Shown: positions 26,024-35,237, counted from the first letter of the stretch. The stretch: DNA of 64,000 nucleotides from Methylobacterium sp. 77 (GCF_000372825.1 NZ_KB910516.1:280011-344010); one strand, 5' to 3'. Notes: a model not told the origin generated them from the letters alone. Made by a program: numbers and translations.

Positions 26024-28411
26024 ATGCTGCAAGTCGTCGGTTGTTTCATTGGGGCACACGACCCCTGGCTCGTCGCTCTCGCGGCGGCGATCTGCACCTT
26101 GGCATCCATGACAGCCGTCGAATTGATGCGTCATGCGCGAAGCGCGACGCAGCTCTTACGGTGCGTCTGGCTTGGCATTGCCGCTTTGGCGGGCGGATCG
26201 GGGATCTGGGCCACACACTTCATCGCGATGCTGGCGTTCGAGCCGAGCTTGCCCAGCGGTTACAATGTCGAACTCACGGCTCTCTCGCTCGTCTATGCCA
26301 TCGTCTTGACCGGTATCGGGCTCGCCGTCGCACTAATCAGGATCATTCCCTTCGCCCCGGCCATCGGCGGTGCCATCCTTGGTTTGGGCATTGCCGGCAT
26401 GCACTATACCGGGATGCTGGCATTCGAAGTCGCTGGCTATACCGAGTGGAATCTCGGGCTCGTCGCACTCTCGATTGTCCTGGGAGCATCGATCGGCGCG
26501 GTGGCGTTGCCGATTGCCTTGAGCCGGCAGGGTTTCGGCACGCGGGCCTTTGGCGCTCTCCTGCTTCTCATTGCGATCTGCGGGCATCACTTCACCGCCA
26601 TGAGCGCGGTCACCATCATTCCCGATCCGAGCATCATGATCTCGAAGGGCGCGATTCCCGCGCGTTGGCTTGCCGTGGCTGTCGCGCTCGCGAGTGTGAC
26701 CATCCTGCTGCTCGCCTGCAGCGCTCTCGCCCTGGACATCCGCGAACGGCGCCATGCGCTGATGCAACGGGACCGGCTGCACAGTCTCGCGAACGCGGCA
26801 GTCGAGGGCCTTCTCGTCTGCCGAGGCAAAATCATCGTCAGTGCCAACGACAGCTTTGCCAGTCTGGTGGACTTAAGGAATTCCGACCTCACCGAGGCTG
26901 CCCTCGCGCGCTTTCTGCCGGAGGCCGCGACCCGATTGGCACTGGCCGGGCACCCCGATCAGCCGGTCGAGACGGAGCTGCGGGTGACGAATGGCAGCAC
27001 GATCCCCATCGAGCTCATCATGCGCCCGATCACCTATGGTAATCAGCCTCACTACGCGCTCGCCATTCGCGACCTCCGGGCTCGGCGACGGGCCGAAGGC
27101 CAGATCGAATTCCTGGCCCGTCACGACGCGCTGACAGGGTTGGCCAACCGGACGAGCTTCGACCAGCGCATCGAACAGGAAATGAAGCTGGCCGAAGCAG
27201 CGGGCCGCAAGATGGCGGTGTTCTGCCTCGACCTGGATCGTTTCAAGGAGGTCAACGACCTGTTCGGCCATGCAGCCGGCGATACCATGCTGGTCAAGGT
27301 GGCACGCCTGGTGTCGAACCTGTTGGACGACACGCAGATGATGGCTCGGCTCGGCGGCGATGAGTTCGCGGTGCTGATGCCCTGCGATCATGCTGTCGCC
27401 GCGGGACGCTTGGCCGAGCGTATCCTGGAAGCTCTTCGTAACGGCAATGCCGGTGCCTCCGGCCCCGTCATCGCCACCAGCGTGGGGATCGCCCTCTATC
27501 CGGACGACGCCATCGAGCGGGCCGCCCTCCTGAGCTACGCCGATACGGCCCTGTATCGCGCCAAGGCCGAAGGACGTGGCACCTACCGGTTCTTCGAAGC
27601 CAAAATGGGCATGCAGGTGCGCGACCGCCGGCTGCTGGAACACGACATGCGCCACGCGATCGCCCGCGGGGAGATGCATGTCGTCTACCAGCCGCAGACT
27701 GATGTCACGACCGGAGCAGTGACAGGCTTCGAAGCACTGCTCCGCTGGCAGCATCCCGAACGCGGCGCGGTTTCTCCCGCCCTGTTCATTCCCATCGCGG
27801 AGGAGTGCGGCGTCATCCTGCAACTCGGGGAATGGGTCCTCCGCGAAGCCTGTCGGGAAGCCGCGAGCTGGCCCAACCCGCTATCGGTGGCGGTCAACGT
27901 GTCGGCCGTTCAGATTCTCGTGCCTCACTTTGTCCAGCTCGTGCATGAGGTCCTGTTTCAAACCGGCTTGAAGCCACACAGGCTCGAGATCGAGATCACC
28001 GAGACGGCCCTCATTCGAGACCCGTCCCGTGCGCAATCCAACCTGAATCAGCTCAAATCGCTCGGTGTCGGGCTCGCCATGGACGATTTCGGCACGGGCT
28101 ACTCCTCCCTCTCCAACCTGCGCGTCTACCCGTTCGATAAGATCAAGATCGACGGATCGTTTATCCGAGCCGTGGATACGAATGACCAAACTGCAGCGAT
28201 CGTTCGCTCGGTGCTCGGCCTTGGCCGCGGCCTGGGCCTGCCGGTCCTCGCCGAGGGTGTGGAGACGGAAGCCGAACTGAGGTTCCTGGAGCGGGAAGAA
28301 TGCGCCGCAGCACAAGGCTTCCTCATGGGGGAGCCGGCGATGATCGAGCAATTCGCTCGACATACCCATGGCGCCGTTGTCGAGCCCGAAGGTCGGAGCG
28401 TCGCCGCATAG
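26024..28411 (+). CDS. MHYT-GGDEF-EAL cyclic-di-GMP protein
   Basis: About 795 residues from the ATG at 26024; a TTG at 26009 is in frame upstream. The N-terminal MHYT sensor has seven membrane helices and three motifs (THFIAML, MHYTGML, HHFTAMS), thought to bind copper and sense a diatomic gas. A short PAS-like part (about 255-350) is followed by a GGDEF domain with intact GGDEF and an EAL domain with intact EALLRW, DDFGTGYSS and AEGVET motifs. Both synthesis and breakdown of c-di-GMP are therefore possible. The product-inhibition site (RxxD before GGDEF) is absent: DDTQMMARLGG. A stand-alone gene. Confidence 0.94.
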   Translation: MLQVVGCFIGAHDPWLVALAAAICTLASMTAVELMRHARSATQLLRCVWLGIAALAGGSGIWATHFIAMLAFEPSLPSGYNVELTALSLVYAIVLTGIGLAVALIRIIPFAPAIGGAILGLGIAGMHYTGMLAFEVAGYTEWNLGLVALSIVLGASIGAVALPIALSRQGFGTRAFGALLLLIAICGHHFTAMSAVTIIPDPSIMISKGAIPARWLAVAVALASVTILLLACSALALDIRERRHALMQRDRLHSLANAAVEGLLVCRGKIIVSANDSFASLVDLRNSDLTEAALARFLPEAATRLALAGHPDQPVETELRVTNGSTIPIELIMRPITYGNQPHYALAIRDLRARRRAEGQIEFLARHDALTGLANRTSFDQRIEQEMKLAEAAGRKMAVFCLDLDRFKEVNDLFGHAAGDTMLVKVARLVSNLLDDTQMMARLGGDEFAVLMPCDHAVAAGRLAERILEALRNGNAGASGPVIATSVGIALYPDDAIERAALLSYADTALYRAKAEGRGTYRFFEAKMGMQVRDRRLLEHDMRHAIARGEMHVVYQPQTDVTTGAVTGFEALLRWQHPERGAVSPALFIPIAEECGVILQLGEWVLREACREAASWPNPLSVAVNVSAVQILVPHFVQLVHEVLFQTGLKPHRLEIEITETALIRDPSRAQSNLNQLKSLGVGLAMDDFGTGYSSLSNLRVYPFDKIKIDGSFIRAVDTNDQTAAIVRSVLGLGRGLGLPVLAEGVETEAELRFLEREECAAAQGFLMGEPAMIEQFARHTHGAVVEPEGRSVAA

Positions 28412-28861
28412 ACGATCGAGCTGGTCTTCATGAAAACCATGCTGGTTTTCGATGAGAGGCACGTCGATCACGACATTCATGCCGCGAATGTTGATGATTC
28501 CGATGGCGAGGATATCGCCGCCAGGGGAACCGGCGCCGAGCACATTCAATGCCACGACGCTATCGGCTGTCCAAAATCACTATTCGGCAGCTAAGAAAAT
28601 GATGAGGTTCTGGTGGCAAGAAGGGTCTTAGAGATAGATATTCCATTTACACTCGCTCAGATACGAAACAATCTGAATCTATACTGACGTTATTCAGTCG
28701 ATGCCCTGATTTTAAGCTTAGGCTGATCGCCGATGCGACATCCCTCATCGCGCCGAGTCGTGCCGTCATCCCGGTCGCTGCTCAGCGGCGGCGACACGTG
28801 GTCGAGCCTTCCTCCGTCAGCTCAAAGACGGAGTCCTTGGATGCTTGCCGATCCGCCGATG
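28412..28861. other. Long intergenic region before the kai operon (28412-29084), no convincing gene
   Basis: The gap between the MHYT gene and the RHH gene is 673 bp. Its left part (about 28560-28740) is clearly AT-richer than the flanks. A short leftward frame around 28412-28577 reads like a piece of a CheW-type domain (GIINIRGMNVVIDV) but has no proper start and a stop just upstream. The right part carries an EcfG-like promoter motif at 28862-28887. Nothing else is recognised. Confidence 0.5.
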
Positions 28862-28887
28862 GGAACGGGGGCGAGGAGCTCGACGTT
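28862..28887 (+). promoter_or_regulatory. Putative general-stress (EcfG) promoter for the kai operon
   Basis: GGAAC, 17 bases, CGTT. This is the consensus of alphaproteobacterial general-stress sigma factors (EcfG, -35 GGAAC and -10 CGTT with 16-17 bp). It points toward the RHH-kaiC-kaiB-kaiB-kinase genes, about 190 bp ahead of the first start. The motif is short enough to arise once or so by chance in a window this size, so it needs an expression test. Confidence 0.5.
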
Positions 28888-29084
28888 GAAACAGGCTTCC
28901 GGCTTAGCCTGCGACGGCCGGGGGGTTGTCGTCGACCAGCCGTTGTCGAGACATCTGTCAGGCTGCGCGTGCGTAATCGGACGCCGGTGTCGAGATTTGG
29001 TCGCACTGAGGATGTCGCCGAGTTGTATTGCTTTATGCAGGACACGCCCATACGCGAGGCACGCACGGTCGGCGGGATTTCGGT

Positions 29085-29267
29085 TTGAATAAGCCCCTCG
29101 CCATTCGGATCGGTGCGAATCTTTTGGCAGCGACCCGAGACCACGCCCGTCGCGACAATCGAACCCTCATCGACTTCATCGAGACCGCCCTTAGGCGGCG
29201 CATCGAGGAGATGATCGTGGAGGACGCCGGGGCGAGTACGGCGACGAGGAAAGGATACATGGCGTGA
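29085..29267 (+). CDS. Small ribbon-helix-helix-type DNA-binding protein
   Basis: About 60 residues from a TTG at 29085 (MNKPLAIRIGANLLAATRDHA). A short beta segment (PLAIRIGANLL) followed by helix ATRDHARRDNRTLIDFIETALRRRIEE has the spacing of a ribbon-helix-helix (MetJ/Arc) fold, used by small transcription regulators and antitoxins. A TTG at 29028 would extend it by 19 residues. Its stop overlaps the kaiC GTG start by four bases, so it is the first gene of the kai operon. A regulatory role for the operon is inferred. Confidence 0.55.
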   Translation: MNKPLAIRIGANLLAATRDHARRDNRTLIDFIETALRRRIEEMIVEDAGASTATRKGYMA

Positions 29268-30955
29268 CGTCCGAGGCATCCATCCCGAAGTCCCTGGCGA
29301 AGGCGCCGACAGGCATCTCCGGCTTCGACGACGTCACGTTCGGGGGCCTTCCCGTCGGCCGACCCAGCCTCGTCTGCGGCAGTGCCGGGTGCGGCAAGAC
29401 GCTGTTCGCCGTGACCTTCCTCGTGAACGGTGCCACCCGGTTCGGCGAGCCCGGCGTCTTCATGAGCTTCGAGGAGCGGGCCGAGGATCTTGCGGCGAAC
29501 GTCGCCTCGCTCGGATACGACCTCGACGGGCTGGTCGCCGACGGCAGCCTCGCCATCGACCATGTCCGCGTCGAGCGCAGCGAGATCGAGGAGACCGGCG
29601 AGTACGACCTCGAAGGCCTGTTCATCAGGCTCGGCCACGCGGTCGACACCATCGGCGCCAAGCGCGTGGTCCTCGACACGATCGAGACGCTGTTCGCGGG
29701 CCTGTCCGACGCGGCCATTCTGCGGGCCGAGCTCCGACGCCTGTTCGGCTGGCTCAGGGACCGCGGCCTCACCACGGTGATCACCGGCGAGCGCGGCGAG
29801 GGCGGCCTGACCCGGCAGGGTCTGGAGGAATACGTCTCCGACTGCGTGATCCTCCTCGACAACCGGGTCGAGGACCAGGTCACCACCCGCCGCCTGCGGG
29901 TGGTGAAGTACCGCGGCTCCGCCCACGGCACGAACGAATATCCCTTCCTGATTGATGAGGACGGTATCAGCGTCCTCCCGGTCACCTCGGCCGATCTCGA
30001 TTACGGCACCTCGCAGGACATCGTTCCGAGCGGCATCTCCGGCCTCGACGCGATGCTGGCTCCCGGTGGGTTCTATCGCGGGTCCAGCATCCTGATTTCC
30101 GGCGTCGCCGGCACCGGCAAGACCACGATCAGCTCCTACATGGTCGATGCTGCCTGCGCGCGCGGCGAGCGGGCGATGTCCTTCGTCTTCGAGGAGAGCG
30201 GCGAGCAGATCTGCCGCAACGCCCGCTCGGTCGGCCTGAATCTCAAGCGTCACGTCGAGAGCGGGCTCCTGCGCTTCGAGGCGGCCCGCCCGACGCTCTA
30301 CGGGCTGGAGACCCATCTCGCCCGGATGCACCGTGACATCGAACGGTTCAAACCCAGCATCGTCATCATCGATCCGGTATCCGCCCTCAGGGGACCGGCG
30401 ACCGAGTTGCAGGCCACGCTCCTGCGCATGGTCGATATGCTGAAGAGCCGTGGTATCACGGCCGTGTTCACCAGCCTGCGCACCGACGGCGGCTTCGACG
30501 AGCGCGGCGACCTCGGCCTGTCGTCGCTGATGGACGCCTGGATCAAGCTCATGGATGTCGAGGCCAACGGCGAGCGCTCGCGCACCCTCTACGTGATCAA
30601 GGCGCGGGGCATGAGCCACTCGAACCAGGTGCGCGAGTTCCAGATGTCGGGGGAGGGCGTGAGGCTCGTCGACGCCTATGTCGGACCGGCCGGTGTCCTG
30701 ACCGGGACCGCCCGCGTCGTCCAGGAGGCGCGTGAGCAGTCCGAGACCCTGCGACGGAGCCAGGAGAGCGAGCGCCGTCGGCGCGAGGTCGTCCGCAGGC
30801 GCCACGCCATCGAGCGACAGATGGCCGAGCTGCGTGCCGGCCTGGAGGTCGCCGAGGAGGAGGAGGCCGTCCTGCTTGGCGAGGACGAGAACCGCGAGGC
30901 CCTGCTGGCGACCGAACGGAAGGCCATCACCCAACGGCGGAGCGCTGCGGAATGA
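29264..30955 (+). CDS. kaiC: KaiC-family clock ATPase
   Basis: 563 residues with the duplicated RecA-like layout of KaiC. CI: Walker A GSAGCGKT (39-46) and paired catalytic glutamates Glu70-Glu71 in [12 protein letters not shown]: Walker A GVAGTGKT (280-287) and Glu310-Glu311 in FVFEESGEQ. The position of the Ser/Thr autophosphorylation pair of cyanobacterial KaiC holds Ser420-Ser421 in [11 protein letters not shown]. Instead of a short KaiA-binding tail, the C terminus (about 485-563) is a long charged coiled coil. It starts with GTG overlapping the RHH gene and overlaps kaiB by four bases. There is no kaiA in the window, as usual outside cyanobacteria. Confidence 0.93.
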   Translation: MTSEASIPKSLAKAPTGISGFDDVTFGGLPVGRPSLVCGSAGCGKTLFAVTFLVNGATRFGEPGVFMSFEERAEDLAANVASLGYDLDGLVADGSLAIDHVRVERSEIEETGEYDLEGLFIRLGHAVDTIGAKRVVLDTIETLFAGLSDAAILRAELRRLFGWLRDRGLTTVITGERGEGGLTRQGLEEYVSDCVILLDNRVEDQVTTRRLRVVKYRGSAHGTNEYPFLIDEDGISVLPVTSADLDYGTSQDIVPSGISGLDAMLAPGGFYRGSSILISGVAGTGKTTISSYMVDAACARGERAMSFVFEESGEQICRNARSVGLNLKRHVESGLLRFEAARPTLYGLETHLARMHRDIERFKPSIVIIDPVSALRGPATELQATLLRMVDMLKSRGITAVFTSLRTDGGFDERGDLGLSSLMDAWIKLMDVEANGERSRTLYVIKARGMSHSNQVREFQMSGEGVRLVDAYVGPAGVLTGTARVVQEAREQSETLRRSQESERRRREVVRRRHAIERQMAELRAGLEVAEEEEAVLLGEDENREALLATERKAITQRRSAAE

Positions 30956-31296
30956 GCCAGGACAAGATCGACCCTCTCGCTTCCTCATTCCTCGACGAGG
31001 ATGCGGACGGCGGCTCCTACCACATGCGCCTGTACGTCGCCGGCCAGACCGTGAAGTCGATGGCCGCGATGGCGAACCTGAAGCGCATCTGCGAGGAGCA
31101 CCTGCCCGGCCGCTACGACATCGAGGTCATCGACCTCGTCAAGAATCCGCAGCTCGCCGCGGGCGACCAGATCCTGGCCATCCCGACCCTGGTCCGCCGC
31201 ATCCCGGAGCCGCTGAAGCGGATCATCGGCGACCTGTCGAATACCGAGAAGGTGCTGGTCGGGCTCGATATCCGCCCCAAGGTCAAAGACGCTTGA
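30952..31296 (+). CDS. kaiB: KaiB protein, first copy
   Basis: A 114-residue thioredoxin-like KaiB. After an acidic N-terminal extension of about 22 residues comes the family core: [29 protein letters not shown], here read as [11 protein letters not shown] and [12 protein letters not shown], then [35 protein letters not shown]. KaiB switches fold and binds the KaiC CI ring. The start codon overlaps the kaiC stop (ATGA), and the stop overlaps the TTG start of the second kaiB. Confidence 0.95.
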   Translation: MSQDKIDPLASSFLDEDADGGSYHMRLYVAGQTVKSMAAMANLKRICEEHLPGRYDIEVIDLVKNPQLAAGDQILAIPTLVRRIPEPLKRIIGDLSNTEKVLVGLDIRPKVKDA

Positions 31297-31628
31297 GTGC
31301 GGTCCCGGTTCAGCAACCGCCACCCGCGGACGTGGATTACGTGCTTCGGCTGTTCGTCGCCGGCGTGACCCCGCGCTCGCGTCAGGCCATCGAGAACCTG
31401 CGGCGGATCTGCGACGGGCCTCTCGCGGGTCGTGTCGACCTTGAGACCGTCGACATCTACCAGCAGCCGCACCTCGCGGAACTCCATCAGGTCGTGGCGG
31501 CACCTACCCTGCTTCGGTTGAAGCCGCTTCCTCAACGCCGTCTCATCGGCGACCTCACCGACACGGGCAGGGTCCTGAGGGGCCTGGGGCTCCCGATTGG
31601 AAACGATGGCGGGACCGATGGCGCCTGA
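31293..31628 (+). CDS. KaiB-like protein, second copy
   Basis: A 111-residue KaiB paralogue starting from a TTG at 31293 that overlaps the first kaiB stop. An internal GTG at 31333 (VDYVLRLF) is an alternative start. Core segments: [24 protein letters not shown] (in part), [25 protein letters not shown] (in part) and [14 protein letters not shown]. The typical KaiB IPTL is replaced by APTL. Its end overlaps the kinase gene by 23 bp, so it may be the sensor part of a split SasA-like kinase (SasA carries a KaiB-like N-terminal domain). That idea is inference. Confidence 0.88.
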   Translation: MSAVPVQQPPPADVDYVLRLFVAGVTPRSRQAIENLRRICDGPLAGRVDLETVDIYQQPHLAELHQVVAAPTLLRLKPLPQRRLIGDLTDTGRVLRGLGLPIGNDGGTDGA

Positions 31629-33360
31629 GCCGCAGGACGAGCGCGACGCGGCCCTTCTCGAGTGCCGGGCACTCCTTCGCGCGACGCAGGATAAGCTGGA
31701 GGAGGCAGAGGACACGGTCGCCGCGATCCGACGCGGAGACTTCGACGCGGTCGTGGTCGAGGGTCCCAGCGGCCAGCGCTACATCTACACCCTGGAAGAT
31801 GCCGACCGGCCCTACCGTGTGCTGATCGAACGTATTCAGGAGGGTGCCTTCACCCTCGGCACCGACGGCACGGTGCTCTACTGCAACCTGCGCCTGGCCG
31901 ACATGCTCGGCATGCCCCAGGAACGCGTCATCGGGCTTCCGCTGCAATCGTTCATGATCGCGGGCGAGGTCCCGGGCTTCATGCGGCTGCTCGACGGCGC
32001 ATCCGGAGGCGTCGTGCGGGGTGAGCTGACCTTGAGGGCCACCGAGACGGTCGGCCTTCCGGTCAACCTGTCCCTGAGCCCGCTTCACCGCGAAGGGGAA
32101 ACGCCACTCCTCTGCGGTGTGCTCACCGACCTGAGCGAGCAACGCCTGTACCTGCGCGACCTCGCCGACGCGAGCGACCGCCTTCGGACCGAGGGCGTCG
32201 AGCGGCAGCGCATCGAGGAGGCCCTGCGGCAGGCGCAGAAGATGGAGGCGGTCGGCCAACTTACCGGCGGCATCGCGCATGATTTCAATAACCTCCTGAC
32301 CATCATCAAGTCGTCGACCGACCTGCTTCGGCGTCCGGACCTGGCCGAGGACCGGCGGCACAAATACGTCGACGCCATCGCCGACACCGTCGACCGGGCC
32401 GCCAAACTCACCGGCCAGCTCCTCGCCTTCGCCCGTCGCCAATCCCTCAAGCCGGAAGTGTTCGACGTGAACCGGCGGGTGACCCGCATCACGGACATGC
32501 TCGGCACCATCGTCGGCGCCCGCATCCGGATCGAGCATATCGGCATCGACGATCCGTGCTGCGTCGAGGCCGATATCAGCCAGTTCGAGACGGCGCTTGT
32601 GAACTTGGCGGTGAATGCCCGCGATGCCATGGACGGTGTGGGGACGCTGGGGCTCCGCGTGCATTGCGGTTCGACGATGCCCGGCATCCGCGCCCATGTC
32701 GCCGACCCGGGGATGTTCGTCGCGGTTTCCGTATCCGATACGGGCTGCGGCATCGCCCAGGACCGCATCGCCCATATCTTCGAGCCCTTCTACACCACCA
32801 AGGAAGTCGGCAAGGGCACCGGTCTCGGGTTGTCGCAGGTGTTCGGCTTCGCCAAGCAGTCGGGCGGGAATGTCGACGTGGTGAGCGAGGTCGATCGCGG
32901 ATCGACCTTCACCCTCTACCTGCCATATGTGACGTCCGAGGTGTCGGACGGTCACGACGGCGATAGGGACCCCGTCACCATGGCATCGGATGCGGGCGGT
33001 GGGCGCCGGGTGCTCGTCGTCGAGGACAATGCCGATGTCGGGGCGTTCTCGACCCAGTTGCTGCGCGACCTCGGGTACCAGACGATCTGGGCCCACGATG
33101 CCGAGGAAGCTTTGGCCATCCTCGAAGCCGATCCGGATGGTTTCGACGTGGTGTTCACGGACGTGGTCATGCCCGGCATGAACGGGGTCGAGCTCGGGCG
33201 GATCATCCGGGTCCGCCGGCCGGCCCTGCCGGTGATCCTGACCAGCGGATACAGCCACGTCCTCGCCGAGGACGGACGGCACGGTTTCGAACTCCTTCGC
33301 AAGCCCTATGCGGTCGAGGATCTGTCCCGAGTGCTGCGCAAGGTGGTCGGTGGACGCTGA
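31606..33360 (+). CDS. PAS hybrid histidine kinase of the kai operon
   Basis: 584 residues from the ATG at 31606. Domains: N-terminal coiled coil (about 15-45), PAS (about 65-185), HisKA with His225 in LTGGIAHDFNNLL, HATPase (about 330-445, with NLAVNARDAMDG, DTGCGIAQ and GKGTGLGLS) and a C-terminal receiver (about 465-580, VLVVEDNADVG, FTDVVMPGMNG, LRKPY). It should autophosphorylate and pass phosphate within the protein or to a partner. Its start overlaps kaiB2, so it is the output of the kai operon. No DNA-binding regulator follows it. Confidence 0.92.
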   Translation: MAGPMAPEPQDERDAALLECRALLRATQDKLEEAEDTVAAIRRGDFDAVVVEGPSGQRYIYTLEDADRPYRVLIERIQEGAFTLGTDGTVLYCNLRLADMLGMPQERVIGLPLQSFMIAGEVPGFMRLLDGASGGVVRGELTLRATETVGLPVNLSLSPLHREGETPLLCGVLTDLSEQRLYLRDLADASDRLRTEGVERQRIEEALRQAQKMEAVGQLTGGIAHDFNNLLTIIKSSTDLLRRPDLAEDRRHKYVDAIADTVDRAAKLTGQLLAFARRQSLKPEVFDVNRRVTRITDMLGTIVGARIRIEHIGIDDPCCVEADISQFETALVNLAVNARDAMDGVGTLGLRVHCGSTMPGIRAHVADPGMFVAVSVSDTGCGIAQDRIAHIFEPFYTTKEVGKGTGLGLSQVFGFAKQSGGNVDVVSEVDRGSTFTLYLPYVTSEVSDGHDGDRDPVTMASDAGGGRRVLVVEDNADVGAFSTQLLRDLGYQTIWAHDAEEALAILEADPDGFDVVFTDVVMPGMNGVELGRIIRVRRPALPVILTSGYSHVLAEDGRHGFELLRKPYAVEDLSRVLRKVVGGR

Positions 33361-33484
33361 CGCCGGAGAAGCGGCGATACCGGTTCGAGCGACCGGCCAG
33401 CGAACTCGAATGCGCCCGGTTTCACGGTTCGGTGCGATGCCGTGAGCGATCGCGACGTAGAGTTCAAAGCTCCTGACGCTGAGC

Positions 33485-33739
33485 TTAAAGTATCTTGTCT
33501 TTGAGCAATGCGGCGGATTCTGTCACCTGAAAGTCCAGGCGAAACAATATCAAGCCGACCTCGTTCGTGACTTCCATTCGCCACTCCGGACCGACTTTGT
33601 CCTTCGACGCGCCGCCCTCCAGGATAGACCCCGCGTAGCGGATGGCCTCTCTGCGTGCGTATTGACTGTCCGGCAGCTCGACGCCGACCTTGTCCAGCAT
33701 CTCTATGCCGTCATAGACGTTGAAATGATAACGCGGCAT
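33485..33739 (-). CDS. DUF6894 family protein
   Basis: An 84-residue soluble protein beginning MPRYHFNVYDG, with ELPDSQYARREAIRYAG in the middle and a C-terminal strand-rich part (EWRMEVTNEVGLILFRLDF). This is the layout of DUF6894, a small family abundant in Methylobacterium and Bradyrhizobium and of unknown function. It stands alone, convergent with the kai operon, with a 124-bp gap in which nothing else is visible. Confidence 0.85.
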   Translation of the reverse strand: MPRYHFNVYDGIEMLDKVGVELPDSQYARREAIRYAGSILEGGASKDKVGPEWRMEVTNEVGLILFRLDFQVTESAALLKDKIL

Positions 33740-33873
33740 GAGTTGCGCCAGCCATATCGAAGGCGGGAGCGCTCGACTCTCTCAGCCGTCAGCGCCCGAT
33801 ATTCGTGGCCGACGATGCCATCTTGGTGCACTATCGTACCGGTTTGCGCAAGGTCGCCACTTATTGTCTTCGC

Positions 33874-34108
33874 TCAGGATCCGCTGCCCCATGACCTGAC
33901 AGTGTCGACATTGAGCTGCGGTTCCTCCATGGCCGCGAAGTGGCCGCCTCGTGGCATGTCCCGCCAGCCGACGAAGTTGTAGGCATGCTCGGCATAGGAC
34001 CGGGGCGGGGGTGTGTAGAGTGGCCAGCGGTTCGATCACCCGCCAGAACTCGAAATGCGATCCGGACCATCCGTGCGTGATGAGGAGCGGGCGCTCACCC
34101 TGTGCTCC
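33874..34108 (-). pseudogene. Epoxide hydrolase remnant (internal deletion and frameshift)
   Basis: Read leftwards, one frame gives ERPLLITHGWSGSHFEFWRV, the oxyanion-hole region of epoxide hydrolases (HGWxGS). Around 34020 the similarity passes to another frame that reads YAEHAYNFVGWRDMPRGGHF and then AAMEEPQ, ending with a stop at 33874-33876. That second piece is the C-terminal catalytic-histidine region (PxGGHFAAxEEP). The central part, including the nucleophile and lid, is missing, so the gene is dead. It lies downstream of the quinone reductase on the same strand, possibly a former partner. Confidence 0.8.
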
Positions 34109-34179
34109 CCCCACGAGACGTCGGCTTCGACCGCTCCTACCCCCGGCGTGCTAGAAGCGCCGCCGGGGGGAGGCCCGGT

Positions 34180-35169
34180 TCAGACTTCGACCCAGGGCTG
34201 CAGCACGACCTTGCCGGTGGTGAGCCTATTTTCGAGCAGGCGATGGGCTTCCGCCGCCTGCGACAGCGGCATCACCTTGCCGATGTTGATCGAGAGCTTT
34301 CCGGCCATCAGGAAGCCGATCAGCTCGTTCATCGTCTCGGCCATCAGGTCCGGGAAGGCGGCATAGGCCGCGATGTAGATACCGATCACGCTGTGATTGA
34401 CACTCGTCAGACGCCAAGGATCGATCTGAGCCGACTTGCCGCTGGATTGCCCGAGATAGACCATGCGTCCGAACGGAGCCAAGGCGTCCAGAGCTCTCTG
34501 GACGTTGTCGCCGCCAGCGGTTTCCATGATCAGGTCGACGCCCCGACCATCGGTCAATTCCTTCACCCGGTCGGCCCAGTCGGGTTGCGTGTAGTCGACG
34601 GTGGCATCGGCCCCGAGCGTCTCCGCCATCGCCCGTTTTTCGGGCGTGCTCGCGGCGGCGATGACCTTGCCGGCGCCGTAGAGCTTGGCCAACTGGACCA
34701 GGAACGACCCGAGCCCTCCGGCTGCAGCCTCGATCAGCACGGTTTCGCCCTCGACGAGCCGGCCGGATTTGCGCAGGGCAATCGCTGCGGTCATGCCATG
34801 TGCCACCAAGGCCGCTGCGTTCACGGCGTCGAAGCCCGGCGGCAGGGGAATGACGATCGCGGCCGGGACAGAGATGTATTGCGCATATCCGCCGGCGCCG
34901 GGCGTCGCCAGAACGGGAGTGCCGACCGCCGGCGCCGTCACGCCCTCACCCAGGGCTGCGACCGTGCCGGCAACCTCGATGCCGAGCGTGAAAGGGAGAG
35001 GCGAGGCGTCCGGATAATCGTCGCCGCGTCGCCGCATGGTATCGGCATAATTCAGCCCGACAGCCTCGACGCGGATGAGGATTTCACCGGGGCCGGGAGT
35101 GGGATCGGGGACATCCTCATACACCAGGACGTCCGGTCCCCCGGTGTGATGGAAACGTACCGCTTTCAT
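34180..35169 (-). CDS. NADPH:quinone reductase-like zinc-independent MDR protein
   Basis: A 329-residue medium-chain oxidoreductase of the quinone reductase (QOR/zeta-crystallin) type. The N-terminal GroES-like domain begins MKAVRFHHTGGPDVLVYEDV. The Rossmann domain has the motif EAAAGGLGSFLVQLAK (AxxGGxG), followed by HRLLENRLTTGKVVL at the end, all as in QOR. The zinc ligands of alcohol dehydrogenases are absent. It should reduce quinones or other electrophiles with NADPH. It is divergent from the HxlR regulator, the usual partner of such genes. Confidence 0.92.
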   Translation of the reverse strand: MKAVRFHHTGGPDVLVYEDVPDPTPGPGEILIRVEAVGLNYADTMRRRGDDYPDASPLPFTLGIEVAGTVAALGEGVTAPAVGTPVLATPGAGGYAQYISVPAAIVIPLPPGFDAVNAAALVAHGMTAAIALRKSGRLVEGETVLIEAAAGGLGSFLVQLAKLYGAGKVIAAASTPEKRAMAETLGADATVDYTQPDWADRVKELTDGRGVDLIMETAGGDNVQRALDALAPFGRMVYLGQSSGKSAQIDPWRLTSVNHSVIGIYIAAYAAFPDLMAETMNELIGFLMAGKLSINIGKVMPLSQAAEAHRLLENRLTTGKVVLQPWVEV

Positions 35170-35200
35170 GGCCTGTGCTCCGTTTGCATGACGCAGCGCA

Positions 35201-35237
35201 TAGGTCTATTTTGGAAACCTAGTGTCAATTAGGCACT
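35201..35237. promoter_or_regulatory. Probable HxlR operator between the divergent genes
   Basis: Two inverted repeats lie side by side: TAGGT, 11 bases, ACCTA (35201-35221) and AGTG, nine bases, CACT (35221-35237). They sit 32 bp from the quinone reductase ATG and 33 bp from the HxlR ATG. The symmetry and place between a regulator and its likely target suggest an operator. Binding is not shown. Confidence 0.45.

Noticed and set aside
28412..28577. Leftward peptide resembling a CheW strand (GIINIRGMNVVIDV)
   Set aside because: It has no proper start, a stop lies just upstream, and the rest runs antisense through the MHYT gene. The similarity is too short to call a remnant.
28733..29092. Short plus-strand frames between the AT-rich stretch and the kai operon
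   Set aside because: Composition looks random, there is no ribosome-binding site, and both strands are open in several frames, as expected for non-coding GC-rich DNA.
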